Source: Ampelomyces quisqualis | Taxonomy: Eukaryota > Ascomycota > Dothideomycetes > Pleosporales > Phaeosphaeriaceae | DNA length: 64,000 bases | Direction: 5' to 3' | Assembly: GCA_018398575.1 (NCBI GenBank) | Contig: JAGTXZ010000008.1 | Span: forward strand, 1,116,001-1,180,000 | In this document: positions 36,331 through 45,960 of the stretch, in pieces | Layout of the letters: each line of letters begins with the position of its first letter | Position numbering within the stretch: the stretch's first letter is position 1 | Notes under the pieces: generated by a model | What the model was told of the DNA's origin: nothing | Databases searched by the model: none | What the model saw: the letters and a program-made list of their open reading frames with translations, nothing else | Translations under genes and position numbers: made by a program

Positions 36331-37304
36331 AGCTTCTAAACGCTACAGTTTTTAACAGAGGGTTACAGTTTATAAGCAAATTCTAGTCTTTACTCTATAA
36401 TAAGCTTAGAATATAAAGAAGAGTCTTAACAGTATACTACCTTTAGACAGATAGCGCTACAGAGTAAATAAATAGTATAGTAGAAGCCTACTTAAGAGCC
36501 TTTGTAAGCTAGAACTAGTTAAACTAGGCTGCTCTATACCTACTAGCACAAATTGCTATAGCTAGACAAAATACAGCATCTATAAGCGTTAGCCTATTCT
36601 TTCTCTAGTATAAGTACAATATAAACTCTATTTAGTCTAACTTAGATTAGACTATAGAAAACTAGTATTAGTCTAGCATTAATAAGAGAGCTACAGCTAA
36701 AGCAATAGTAACTAAGATAAAAGAAATAATAGACTACGTATAAGTAAAAATAGCAGAAGCATAATAAGAATAAGAACGCTAGGCTAACTGCTATAGATAG
36801 AAAGCCTTAGAACTTTGTGTAAGAGATAAAGTGTAGCTCTAGTACAGCTGCACTATATCTAATAACAGACCTTTAAAAAATTTAGATTAAAAAAACAGGA
36901 AATATATAGTTATAAAGGTTATATTACTATACGTTATAGAGCTAAGCGTACCTTCTAAGGTGCACCTAAAATTCTACGTTAACTATCTCTAGCTTAATGC
37001 AAGGAACCTACTTCTATACTAAGAGTTTAATAACTAGTAACTAGAAGTAATAATAGAAAATAAAAACAAAGCTAACAAAAAGTACCTTGTTAACTATATC
37101 CTTGTAGAATAACAGAAGAAAAAAGAGTAAGGCATATAGCTGTAGTACCTAGTAAAATAGATAGGATACGCAGAACTAATATAGGAACTGTACGCAAATA
37201 TTACTAACACTATAGTACTTACTAAGTAGCTAGATAAAACTAGGACAACATAAAACTTAGATAGATTGTTAGTAAAACGCTTATCTACCCTAACTACTAA
37301 ATAA
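36331..37304 (+). pseudogene. pol 3' part (integrase, chromodomain-like), element A
   Basis: Continuation of A's integrase after chromovirus E. Starts LLNATVFNRGLQFISKF (second catalytic position Asn), then TDSAT, AQIAIARQNTASISVS-like residues, then the C-terminal region VELSVPSKVHLKFYVN and a chromodomain-like YLVK..IGYAELI near 37150. Ends at TAA 37302-37304, matching B and F. Confidence 0.87.
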
Positions 37305-39347
37305 TTACATTAGTGCAGAAAAGAAAGGAGAGAAGAAAAGAGCTACAAGTACACAGGGTAAGTATTAGAATAGATAACAACGCTATGCACAAGAGAAGGC
37401 AAGGAGAAAAAGAGCTAAACTTAGAATAGGTACAAGCAGAACCTAAGCTATTAGAAATAACATAGGAGCGCACTTAGTTACGTTAAAAACAATACCTAAC
37501 GCTAAGAAGTAACTAAGAAAAGGAAGGTAGAGATACTGCAATAGACAGGACCTAAGACTAAAAGAACTGTTAGGAGGCAGAGAGAGAAGAAGATGCTTAT
37601 ATCTATCCTATTAACTAGCCCTTAACTGCCTTAACTAGTTAATAGCTAGAACATAACTAGTAGTTAATAGTCTCTAGGCTCTAAATATAAAGAACCTAAA
37701 TACTAAATGTAAAAACTAAAGCAACAGTCCTACTAACTACCTAAAATAACCTAAGAATAAAGAAAGAAGAGTCTACAAGCTTAGCGTTAACAGATTAATA
37801 GCTAAAGAATGCAAGAGAAAGAGCCTAGATTAACTCTAGATATCTAGCTACTTAAGCTAGGCAATAGTTAGTTAAGACACAGCGTAACATAAATCTTTAG
37901 AAAGCCTACAAAAACCTAAGAAAGAGGTATAGGATTTTAATACTTAGACTGCGCTAGACTACAAGAACTAGCAAAAATAACAACGTTTGCAATAGAAGTA
38001 GAGCTATAAGAACTTATAAGCCTAAGACGTAGAGCGTAACATCTATTCTAATACATAAGCAGTATTAAGGAATGTAAGACTAGTTTTACAAGGTCTAGAC
38101 TTAGTAATAGGACAAAGTTAGAAACTATAATAGAAAGTCTATTTCTATAGAAATTGCCTACAAGCGCTATACAGAAACTATAGTAAAGATACTACACGCT
38201 AGAGCCTACCTTTCTACTATTAGAAGGCGTAATAGTTGCTATTACTAAACAGTTAGTCTTAGCCTACACCTTTGCGTTATACGTAGGCTTTTTGCAGATA
38301 TTAGACTCTATTATATTAAGATAACAGAGCAGCTTATTAGTAGTGCAGAAAGCGTTACTAACGTAAAAAACCTAAAAGCCTACGCTAGAGATCTGTATGT
38401 TATGCTCTTTAGCCTAATTAAATGTTAATTAATGCACAGAAACGCTGCAGGAAAACAAGTTCTAACAGAAAGAAAAAAATTAAAAATAGCTTATATTAGT
38501 GTAGAGCTGCTGTACGCTAGCGCTAACATTATTAAGCTTATAAATAATAGTGTCCTGCTTAATAAAAAGCTACTAGAAGAGCTAGCAGATATCTACTAGG
38601 ATATTAACCTTAGTAACCTTGCGCGTTAGACTCTAGTAGCTAGACTTATTACTACTACAAGACTTTACTTAAGCAGCCCTAAGCTTGTTAATAAAGCTAG
38701 ACTAAAGACTAGAGATTATGTGCTGCGTTAACAGCTACTTAACTTTAAGATTGTAAGTAAAGGCGTTACAAAGCAAGATAACTATAATCTTAAGGTAATT
38801 ATTAATCTAGAAAGTTATTAGAATTAACTAGATAAGTAAAAGAATATAGTAGTTAACTTATAGGCCTGTATGTAATGTGCGCGTCCTTACACTAAGCGCA
38901 AGTACTCTTACTGCAAGTAATCTTGCACTTAGACTTATTACTCTTAAGCTAAGCAATAGTGCAGCCTAAACAATATAGTAGGTTAAGCTTAGCCTTAATA
39001 ACAATATTAGGTCTGTCCTATTCCTAGTTAGTAACCTGCCTAGACCTAGCTTAGCGCCTTAGATATAACACTTACAGCAGAGAAGTTAATAGCATAACGC
39101 TTAGTAGAAGAGCTATAAAAAGTGCGTAGACGTAGTATCTTTGCAAATAGCAGTATAGGTGTAGAAGATGTGTAAGTTAATAAGAGAGGTAACGCGTAAG
39201 CAAAGGTGCAAAAGGCAAGACTAGTGTAGTATATAGTACTACCTAAAAAGAGAAGTAAGAGTGCAGATTAATAGACTTAAGTAGAGTAATTTTTATTTTA
39301 ATAGTTGCGTAGGTCTAAGTGTACCTAGCGCTAGAGCAAGGGAATTA
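37305..39347 (+). pseudogene. Post-pol third frame, element A
   Basis: Homologous to 17454-19277 plus 26823-27039 of B and to 52181-54221 of F. Function not recognised. A plus frame in the second half reads ISVELLYASANIIKLINNSV (about 38498-38557), KKLLEELADIY, TLVARLITTTRLYLSSPKL, and a Cys/Tyr cluster CARPYTKRKYSYCK at about 38878-38920 in which two Cys of the B version have become Tyr. Near the end SIFANSSIGVEDV and VLPKKRSKSAD are readable. The tract agagcaagggaatta (39333-39347) is the likely polypurine tract. Confidence 0.5.
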
Positions 39348-39608
39348 TATAACAGGCTGCTACCTAGTTAGTCTTTAGTTACAGAAAAACCTTAGCTTAC
39401 TAGACTAGAACACTAAAAAGAAGGTTTTAAACTAGAACGCTAAAAATCCTCTAGGCTAGAACACTAAAAATAGTTCTAGACTAGAGCACCTAAATCTCCT
39501 AGACTAGACTACCTTAAAACTATAAAAACCTTCTAGGTAGCAATTAGAATGGATTACAAATTTACGTCTTTATTTCCTAGCAACTACTCTTAGAGTCTGC
39601 CTCTTATA
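39348..39608 (+). repeat. 3' LTR of element A
   Basis: 261 bp, tataacaggctgctacc to gtctgcctcttata. The terminal TG has become TA, a G-to-A change. Followed by TSD gttat (39609-39613). Confidence 0.93.
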
Positions 39609-39613
39609 GTTAT

Positions 39614-40040
39614 AGCGTTTAACAATAATAGTTAAATTAATTATATAACAGAAGTGCTAAGTGTATACTACTATATATATAGTATAAAGACTAAGCAATA
39701 TATACTACAAGTATTTAAGGTATATAATATAATAACTATTATTTACCCTATACACCTAGTACTAAAAATAAATACTAAGATAAGAATAGAAAGAAATATA
39801 AGTATATAGGTGCCTTTTACAAGGTTAGAGTGTCTAATAATAATAGTTAAATTAATTATATAATAGAGATACTAAGCGTACACTACTATATATATAGTAT
39901 AAAGACTAAGTAACATATACTATAATTATTTAAGGTATATAATATAACAACTGTTATTTACTCTATATACTTAGTACTAAAGAATATACCTTTACTTAAT
40001 AATAAGGTTCTTATTTTATACTATGTAAATAATTATATTA
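39614..40040 (+). repeat. 215-bp tandem duplication in the Plavaka C-terminus
   Basis: agcgtttaacaataatagtt at 39614 and agtgtctaataataatagtt at 39829 start two copies 215 bp apart. The sequence just left of element A (8811-8868, with agaatagaaagaaatataag) matches 39770-39823, so the duplication predates insertion of A. Confidence 0.8.
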
Positions 40041-40084
40041 ATTAGGACAAATATAATAGACTATATTCTTTTACGTTTAATTAA
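39614..40084 (+). pseudogene. Plavaka-type transposase, C-terminal part
   Basis: Resumes the transposase after element A. The C-terminal end is readable: KYKYIGAFYKVRV (about 39794-39832), SIKTK, LVLKNIPLLNNKVLILYYVN then NYIN, DKYNRLYSFTFN and TAA at 40082-40084; YVNNYIDWDQ..LY is a recognisable C-terminal signature of this family. The stretch 39614-39828 is an approximate 215-bp tandem duplicate of 39829-40040, so part of the C-terminus is present twice and the first copy would break the frame. Confidence 0.7.
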
Positions 40085-41220
40085 GACTAGATATGTATAG
40101 TATAGAATTATAAATAGAAGTAAATGTAGCAAGACAGCTAGTATATAGCGTTAGACATAGTAAATAGAATTGTATATCTAATAATAGCTCTACTATTGCT
40201 TTAACATACCTAATAGAACATAAACCTACTAATATAACAGGCGCTATAATATAGAACTATAGCGTAAGGCTACTAATATAACCTCTTTACTACATACTAT
40301 ATACTACTATAAACGCGTAATACTAGCAACTCTTATCTATGTACGTAGGTATTATAGAGATATTATAATAGTTACCTAGAATTGCTAGTTAGTGCAGACA
40401 AGAGAATAGCACTACTATAGTAACACTAGACATAATTGTTTAAAGACAGTATATACAATATAATATAACTAATAGTAGAGAAATATAACTTAATATACTC
40501 TAATATAGAATAAGAGATAAGAAGGTAGAAGATACTAGGCTGTTCTCTACAAATAACTATAGTAAAAGAATACCTATAGCAAATTATAAGAGCAATTATA
40601 TTATAATAGAATAAACTACTATAGAATAAAGCTAATAGTTACCTTATCTAAATAATTATACACTTTACTGTCTAATATAACTATAACACAGCCTAATAGA
40701 TGCGCTTATAATAGAATAAAACTAAACTAAATAATAATTGGGAGTAAGCTTTACTAGTAGAAACCTATATAGAAAGATAATAGAAATAATTAACAAAGAG
40801 TTAAGTATAACACAAATTACTTCTAATATAACAACTATACTAGTAGTAAACGTAACTAGAAATAAGCACACTCTTATTAGGACAAACCAGCTATTATATA
40901 TACACTATAATATACTAGTAATAGACAAGTATGTTAATAACCTTAATTACAATTTGTTTGTATAGATATTAGAGTATAAATTAGGCTTTAAAAGTAAATG
41001 CAATAGTATATACTACTATATAAAGAAAGAAGAGAGGTAGGTATAAATATAGATATCTATAAAGGTATACTAGCACAGCGCATTATAATAGATAGTTGCA
41101 TTAAAGATATACTAGGCGTTATTTACAATTAAACTACAAACATAACTAGTATAGTAGTATACTAGATCTATAACAATAACTTACTAGGTAAATAGTTTTC
41201 TATATATAAGGCTATAGAAT
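40085..41220 (+). pseudogene. Uncharacterised RIP-mutated coding-like stretch
   Basis: Not recognised. A plus frame from about 40100 has RIP-type stops only and reads YKRVILATLIYVRRYYRDII (about 40305-40365), NRCAYNRIKLN (about 40700) and a 75-codon open segment at 40738-40965 (non-ATG start TTG; FTSRNLYRKIIEIINKELS, then a Thr/Asn-rich tail). The composition is low-complexity and Tyr/Arg/Thr-rich after allowing for RIP, suggesting a disordered protein. It directly follows the transposase stop and could be a second gene of the Plavaka element or of the host; no domain supports either. Confidence 0.35.
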
Positions 41221-41852
41221 TGCCTATATTACGCGCAAAACTATTTATGCTAATAGTAGATAACTATTATGTATGCTAATATTTAGTTAAGGACAAAAGA
41301 ATAGAAAGGTACCTAATTGCCTATATCGCGCGCACTACTATTTATACTAATAGTAGATAACTATTATATACGCTAACAATTAGTTAAGGATAGAAAAGTA
41401 CCTAATTACCTATATTGTGCGCACTACTATTTATGCTAACAGTAGATAACTATTGTATACACTAACAATTAGTTAAGGATAAGAAGGTACCTAATTACCT
41501 GTATTGTGCGCACTACTATTTATGCTAACAGTAGATAACTATTATATACGCTAACAATTAGTTAAGAATAGAAAGGCACCTAATTACCTATATTGCGCGC
41601 ACTACTATTTCTGCTAACAGTAGACAACTATTATATACGCTAACAATTAGTAAAGGATAGAAAAGTACCTAATTACTTGTATTGCGCGTACTACTATGTA
41701 TACTAATAGCAGATAACTATTATATACGCTAATAATTAGTTAAGAATAAGAAGGTACCTAATTACCTATATTGCGTGCACAACTATTTATGCTAATAGTA
41801 GATAACTATTATATACGCTAGTACGTAGTTAAGAACAAGAAGCTATCTAATT
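41221..41852 (+). repeat. 89-bp minisatellite, about 7 copies
   Basis: Unit runs roughly tgcctatattgcgcgcacta to tagaaaagtacctaat. Unit starts fall at 41221, 41318, 41407, 41496, 41585, 41674 and 41763; spacing is 97 for the first and then 89 five times. Copies differ mainly by transitions. As 89 is not a multiple of three, it is not a protein repeat. Function unknown. Confidence 0.9.
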
Positions 41853-42084
41853 AAATAGCTTAACTACTACGCTCTAGTAGATTTTAAGGTAATATTAGAC
41901 TATATATGTTACAAAAACCCTACTTATACCTATAAAGTAAAAACTCTTTTATACTATATATATTGCTTACTTCTACTACCCTTACTAATAGTTTTCTAAT
42001 ATATAAAGTGTAAGCACTTACTCTATATACTCTATACTAAGTAGCCAATTTCAGTAATATTAGTAGTACACTATATCTCTATCT

Positions 42085-42156
42085 AAACAAGCGCTAAAAC
42101 AAGCGCTAAAACAAGCGCTAAAACAAGCGCTAAAACAAGCGCTAAAACAAGCGCTA
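42085..42156 (+). repeat. 12-bp repeat, 6 perfect copies
   Basis: Unit aaacaagcgcta repeated six times without a mismatch. In the frame that continues open downstream it reads as repeats of Gln-Ala-Leu-Lys. Perfect identity in an otherwise transition-riddled region points to recent expansion or to a sequence that escapes RIP because it is short. Confidence 0.93.
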
Positions 42157-42553
42157 ATAGATAATAGTATAGAGATTAGGCTCTTAGAAGATGTAACTCT
42201 AGAACTAACATACTAAAAACTAAGATACTATAGAAACTAAAAACTGTTTAGACTCTAACGCTACTATCCTTAAGCCTTAACTCTAGTGTTAAAATAGACG
42301 TATAACTAACTGCTACACTAGTCTAACTAAAAAGTTACCTAATAAGACAGCCTAGAGATTAAATACTATATACTCTTAGATCTGTAGCCTAACTTGCTTA
42401 TTAACAAGAGAAATCTAGATATAGTAGTAGCATAAGCATAATAAGCTAACACAAACTAAAAACCTATAGAACTAATATATAGAAAACGTTAGTAGTTAAA
42501 AAAGAACTGCTACTAGACTTAAAGCTATTATATTAAAGGAAAATGCCTTGCTA
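42085..42553 (+). pseudogene. Coding-like frame upstream of X1, unknown protein
   Basis: Continuing the frame of the 12-bp repeat gives LIDNSIEIRLLEDVTLELTY, DSLEIKYYILLDL, NLLINKRNLDIVVA, KPIELIYRKR and YYIKGKCLA, interrupted only by RIP-type stops. X1 splits the frame at TA 42552-42553; removing X1 and one TA lets it run on into RSIEFSTIISLIAY at about 43402. Product unknown, basic and low in hydrophobic content. Confidence 0.4.
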
Positions 42554-43399
42554 TTGTTAGGAAAATTTAAGATTAATCTAATTGGCCTGATTGCTGCAAC
42601 CCACGGCGGCCCAACAGCAATACTGTCTACTAGACAATTCGCTAAAGTCGCTCCACTCACTTCTAGTTGCTAGCAACCTAATAGCAACCTGATAGCAAGT
42701 TGGCTGTGTTGCTTGTGTTGCTAGTGTCGCTAGTGTTGTTAATGTTGCCAATTTTACTCACGTGACTGTATCACTGTATATTTCAGATTACGTAATTGTT
42801 TCAAAAACTCAAAATATAGAGCGGAATCTCCTCTTTAAAATGCACTATTCAGAATTTTAATAGCTAGTCTAGTTATTGAGATATAGGGCGTTGAAGTTAT
42901 GAACTTTTTTAAAAAAAACTTTAAAGTACGTTTAAGACAATGAATCTACACGCCCACACATACTGTATAAGAATAAAATAGTTCTACAGTAAAATCTGCA
43001 CTTTAGTTACTATTTCTTTAATAAAAAATATAATATATTATCTAGTTAAAGTGCTAGAGCTTTAGCGAAACAAGCCTTGGCAAAGAACTTTAAAACTCCA
43101 CAAACTTCACTGCCTTGCATCTTAACAACGAGAGCAGCTATAAAAATTCTAAATAGTACATTTTAAAGGGGGAATTAAGCTCTATATTTTAGGTTTTTAG
43201 AATAATTACGTAATTGCGCGGGTAGGGCAGGTAGGTCCAGTGGATCAGGTGGATCACTTTAAGCGTTTTTGTCTAATTAGGCAGCCAGAACAAATAGGGG
43301 ACCCTAGGGACAGTTGAGTACAGTTAAGAACTGTCTGGTTAACTGTTCTAACAGTGTTGCCAATGTCACGGATGTTGCTAACGTTGTATTTTCCTAACG
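42554..43399. mobile_element. Fold-back/MITE-like element X1, not RIP-mutated
   Basis: 846-bp element with ends ttgttaggaaaa and ttttcctaacg and a TA on each side (42552-42553, 43400-43401), as for Tc1/mariner-type insertions. Inside, 42787-42910 and 43090-43215 are inverted copies of each other (shared tacgtaatt, aaaatatagagc, tttaaaatg(c/t)acta, agaattt), so it can fold into a long hairpin. Base use is unlike its surroundings: TpG and CpA are common and TAG stops are not concentrated. It has no visible ORF. It appears younger than the RIP that hit the flanks. Confidence 0.72.
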
Positions 43400-43401
43400 T
43401 A

Positions 43402-45110
43402 GAAGTATAGAATTCTCTACTATTATTAGTTTAATTGCATATTAGCTTAATACTATGCAAAAGAGCTGCCTACTACATAGGTACTATCGCGGCCTACTAA
43501 GAACAGTAGCTAATAGTAGGCGCCTAAATGCTAGATATATGTAGTAACTTATAGACCTACGTAATAAGGTAAAAATAACTAGAAATTACTAGTGCCTATA
43601 TATTAAACTATCTAGACAAATAGGTTCTTAAGCCTAGTAAACTGCTTAAAGACTTTATTTACTTACTATAAGACCTAAAGAACGCAAGTATACCTTTAAA
43701 ACAGCTATACTAGCTAACTAAAGACAGCCTAAATCTACTAGATTTCTAAACCCTAGTCTTGTAGTAGTAATAGCATAGTTATTCTATAATAACAGGAAAT
43801 AGAGTATTACTGCAATAACTAGAAATTAAAAGACGTTTAATAAACTAAGGGCAAATATAGTAGTACTAATAGGCTTTGTTATATCTAATATAATAAGGAA
43901 ATTTAATAATAATAGTACTAGAAAAACTATACTCTTTTATAGACACACTATAGAGAGTATATTATAACTTCTACACATAGTATTAGCTAACAGAAAGTAG
44001 ACTACTTTAATGCTATTTGCAAAAAAAGAAGAGCCTAAGAGGTATTTAATAGATTCTTATATAGAATAATATATAATAGGATATTATTATATATAAAAAC
44101 TAACAAGAGAATAACAAGGCTAACGTTTTAGTGCTAAAGGATACCTATAACAACAACGTAGATAATATTCTAGCTAACTATGTAGAAGAGAAGTAAGATT
44201 GCTATAATGCGCTTAAAGATAATTATAATAACAAAGAGAAGGAGAAGGCAAACTACTTAATAGAAAAAGATAGAAAGAAGGACGTTAGAGAGAAGAGAAA
44301 AGTCCTATATAGAGACACTAATAATATAAGTAGGTCTAAACGTAATATAATATATAATAACTTGCATAGAGTACTGTCTATATATGTGTATATAAAGTAT
44401 TAGGTAAAGTAAAAGATATTTTGCTAAAAGAGTATAAACATGTAGATAAACTTGCACTAGAATACTTCTATAAGGCAGATAAATAGCTATAGTTTAAGAA
44501 CTATAGAGGTAGCTAGAGCATTATAGTAGAAGATATATAGAAAGAATTTTTAATGTAGGCCTATAATATTACAATTAAAGGGAATATACTTAACGTAATT
44601 ACTTTAACTAAAGAGAAATAGTAACTAGAACTAGATAAGTGTAATAGGTTAGGGTAACAGTATAAAGAAAAAATAAAGTATTATTAAGTAGTTATAGATA
44701 GTAGGCGTAGTAAATGTTATTATAACTTAATATGCTTTTGCTAGTATAACGCGTAGACACTATTAGGTTAGCCTGAATATAACGCAATAGTGTAGACTAC
44801 TATAGCAGATAGTGTAGTACTAGTAGACAAAGTATATAATTCTAATACAACTAACTAGTAAGATAGTTACTACTCTATAAGTAGTAGTAGTAGTTATAGC
44901 TATCTATATATAGAGCGCGTTGTGTACCTACTAACGCGTGCCCTATAGAACGTTTATCCTAGTAGCTGCGTCTAGGCTAGCCCCCTTTTAAAGGAGCATA
45001 ATTTAACTATACTATATTTAATTTAATAGCCTATATAACTAGACAAGAAAGACTAGCTTAGTTACCCTACGCTATAAGAGTATAAAGACATAGGCAGCTG
45101 GCCGTAGTAT
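43402..45110 (+). pseudogene. Coding-like stretch between X1 and X2 end, unknown protein
   Basis: Plus-strand frames with RIP-type stops. First part: LLRTVANSRRLNARYM, LIDLRNKVKITRNY, RPKERKYTFKTAILAN, TRKTILFYRHTIESIL, FAKKEEPKRYLIDSYIE. Then, in other frames, DTYNNNVDNILANYVEEK, NKEKEKANYLIEKDRKKD, VLGKVKDILLKEYKHVDKLA, YNITIKGNILNVITLTKEK, a Ser/Tyr-rich tail and a final EYKDIGSWP with stop near 45105. Frame changes imply indels or more than one exon. I recognise no domain. It sits just inside the X2 terminus and may be X2 cargo. Confidence 0.35.
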
Positions 45111-45159
45111 ACAGTTCTACTAGTACTATAGTACTTAATAGTCCTTAACTGTTAAATCT

Positions 45160-45363
45160 AGTAACACTAGTAACACTCGTAACACTAGTAATACTAGTAA
45201 CATAGGCAATATAGGTAACTTACTATTAGGTTACTGTTAGGTTACTAGCGACTAGAAGTAAGTAGGGCAACTTTAGCAAATTGTCTAGTAAACAGTATTA
45301 CTATTAAGCAGCCGCAGGTTACCGCAACTAGGCTAACCAGACAAATCTTAATTTTTCCTAACG
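45160..45363 (-). repeat. RIP-mutated inverted terminus (X2)
   Basis: The reverse complement of this stretch matches the left arm of X1 (42556-42750) over about 200 bp: gttaggaaaaattaagattt versus gttaggaaaatttaagatta, then tactgtttactagacaattt versus tactgtctactagacaattc. Differences are mostly CA-to-TA changes in this copy, so X2 was RIP-mutated and X1 was not. It ends ttttttcctaacg followed by TA (45364-45365), with G sequence starting directly after. The other end of X2 is not identified. Confidence 0.75.
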
Positions 45364-45365
45364 TA

Positions 45366-45960
45366 CTAGAGAGAGAAGCTAGCTAAAGAGGTTAAAAGAA
45401 TAGCTTAAGAGGTTAAGTTACTTAGGTAAAGTATAGGTAGGTTAACTAGTATAGTTGCCTAGCTAGTAGTTGTCTTAATAGTATTGCAGGCAGATTAAGT
45501 AGTAGAGAAGGTAGCTAGCACTTATAGTAGATAGGGCTAGAACAGAAGATAACTAGATAGTGCGTTAGTATCTATACCTAGGAAGTTAAATAGTTAAGAG
45601 TGTTTTACTAGTAGTAATAATAGTCTACTATTATATAAGAGGTTTGTATAGTAGTAAAGTTACAAGATAACAATAGTAGTATAGATAGAAGTAAGTTAAT
45701 TCCTGTTCTATAGCTTTATTATAGAATTATCCTTTTGTAACTATAACTCAACGCGTGTTCTTATAACTAGAATACACTAGGTTTACGCTAGCGTAGCGCT
45801 ATTAAGACGCTAGGGTAGCTATACGTGTTTTATATATATAACAGCTAGAGTAGCGTTATAGTAGCATAGGCGCATTACTACGCAATTAATAGCTCTACGC
45901 TATAGTATTCTTACAATTAGATCTAATAGAAGAGTAAGGCTCTTATTATTAATAGTTGTT
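45366..45960 (+). pseudogene. Antisense accessory frame of element G
   Basis: G runs on the minus strand, so its antisense frame is on the plus strand. It reads REKLAKEVKRIA, EVKLLR, GRLTSIVA, LVVVLIVLQAD, VSIPRKLNS and TSSNNSLLLY, matching the E antisense frame (AREVRAIAKEVRSLKR, LTSIVA, LVDVIIALRAN, VSVPRDLDS, TSSSNSLLLD). The Cys motif part is missing because X2 begins there. A 286-bp insertion (45634-45919) breaks the end. Confidence 0.6.
45634..45919. mobile_element. MITE-like insertion in element G
   Basis: Comparison with element E shows an empty site (ctgctattagatcta) where G has ctactatta followed by 282 bp and then attagatcta. The duplicated site is atta (or TA). Ends are tataagag and ttcttaca, which pair as TATAAGA/TGTAAGA after allowing one G/A change. 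The middle contains an imperfect palindrome around cgctagcgtagcgc (45788-45801). No ORF. Confidence 0.6.

Larger units (their letters stand above)
8874..39608 (+). mobile_element. Gypsy element A (30.7 kb with nested insertions)
   Basis: Complete Ty3/gypsy LTR retrotransposon of the chromovirus-like type, inserted in the Plavaka transposase. LTRs are 8874-9134 and 39348-39608 (261 bp each); the target duplication is gttat at 8869-8873 and 39609-39613, identical on both sides. Its own sequence is 8874-11625, 27303-29209 and 36331-39608; the gaps are element B and element E. Gag, protease, RT, RNase H, integrase with C-terminal chromodomain-like segment and a third post-pol frame follow in order. 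It is heavily RIP-mutated (RT box YINN at 11591-11602) and visibly more degraded than C or E, which fits it being older. Confidence 0.93.

Noticed and set aside
37305..39347. Envelope-like gene in the A family
   Set aside because: No signal peptide or hydrophobic membrane segment is visible in the readable parts; the frame is charged and Cys-containing instead.
41221..41852. CRISPR-like array
   Set aside because: The copies are contiguous 89-bp tandem units without unique spacers, in a eukaryotic transposon landscape.
42085..42156. Telomeric repeat
   Set aside because: The 12-bp unit aaacaagcgcta is not a TTAGGG-type sequence and is interstitial and coding-compatible.
43402..45110. Tc1/mariner or hAT transposase encoded between X1 and X2
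   Set aside because: No DDE block, helix-turn-helix or zinc finger could be read in any frame; composition is low-complexity, so no transposase call is made.
42554..45363. A single 2.8-kb element with long terminal inverted repeats
   Set aside because: The left arm is free of RIP and the right arm is full of it; arms of one element should have been mutated together, and X1 has its own right end at 43399.
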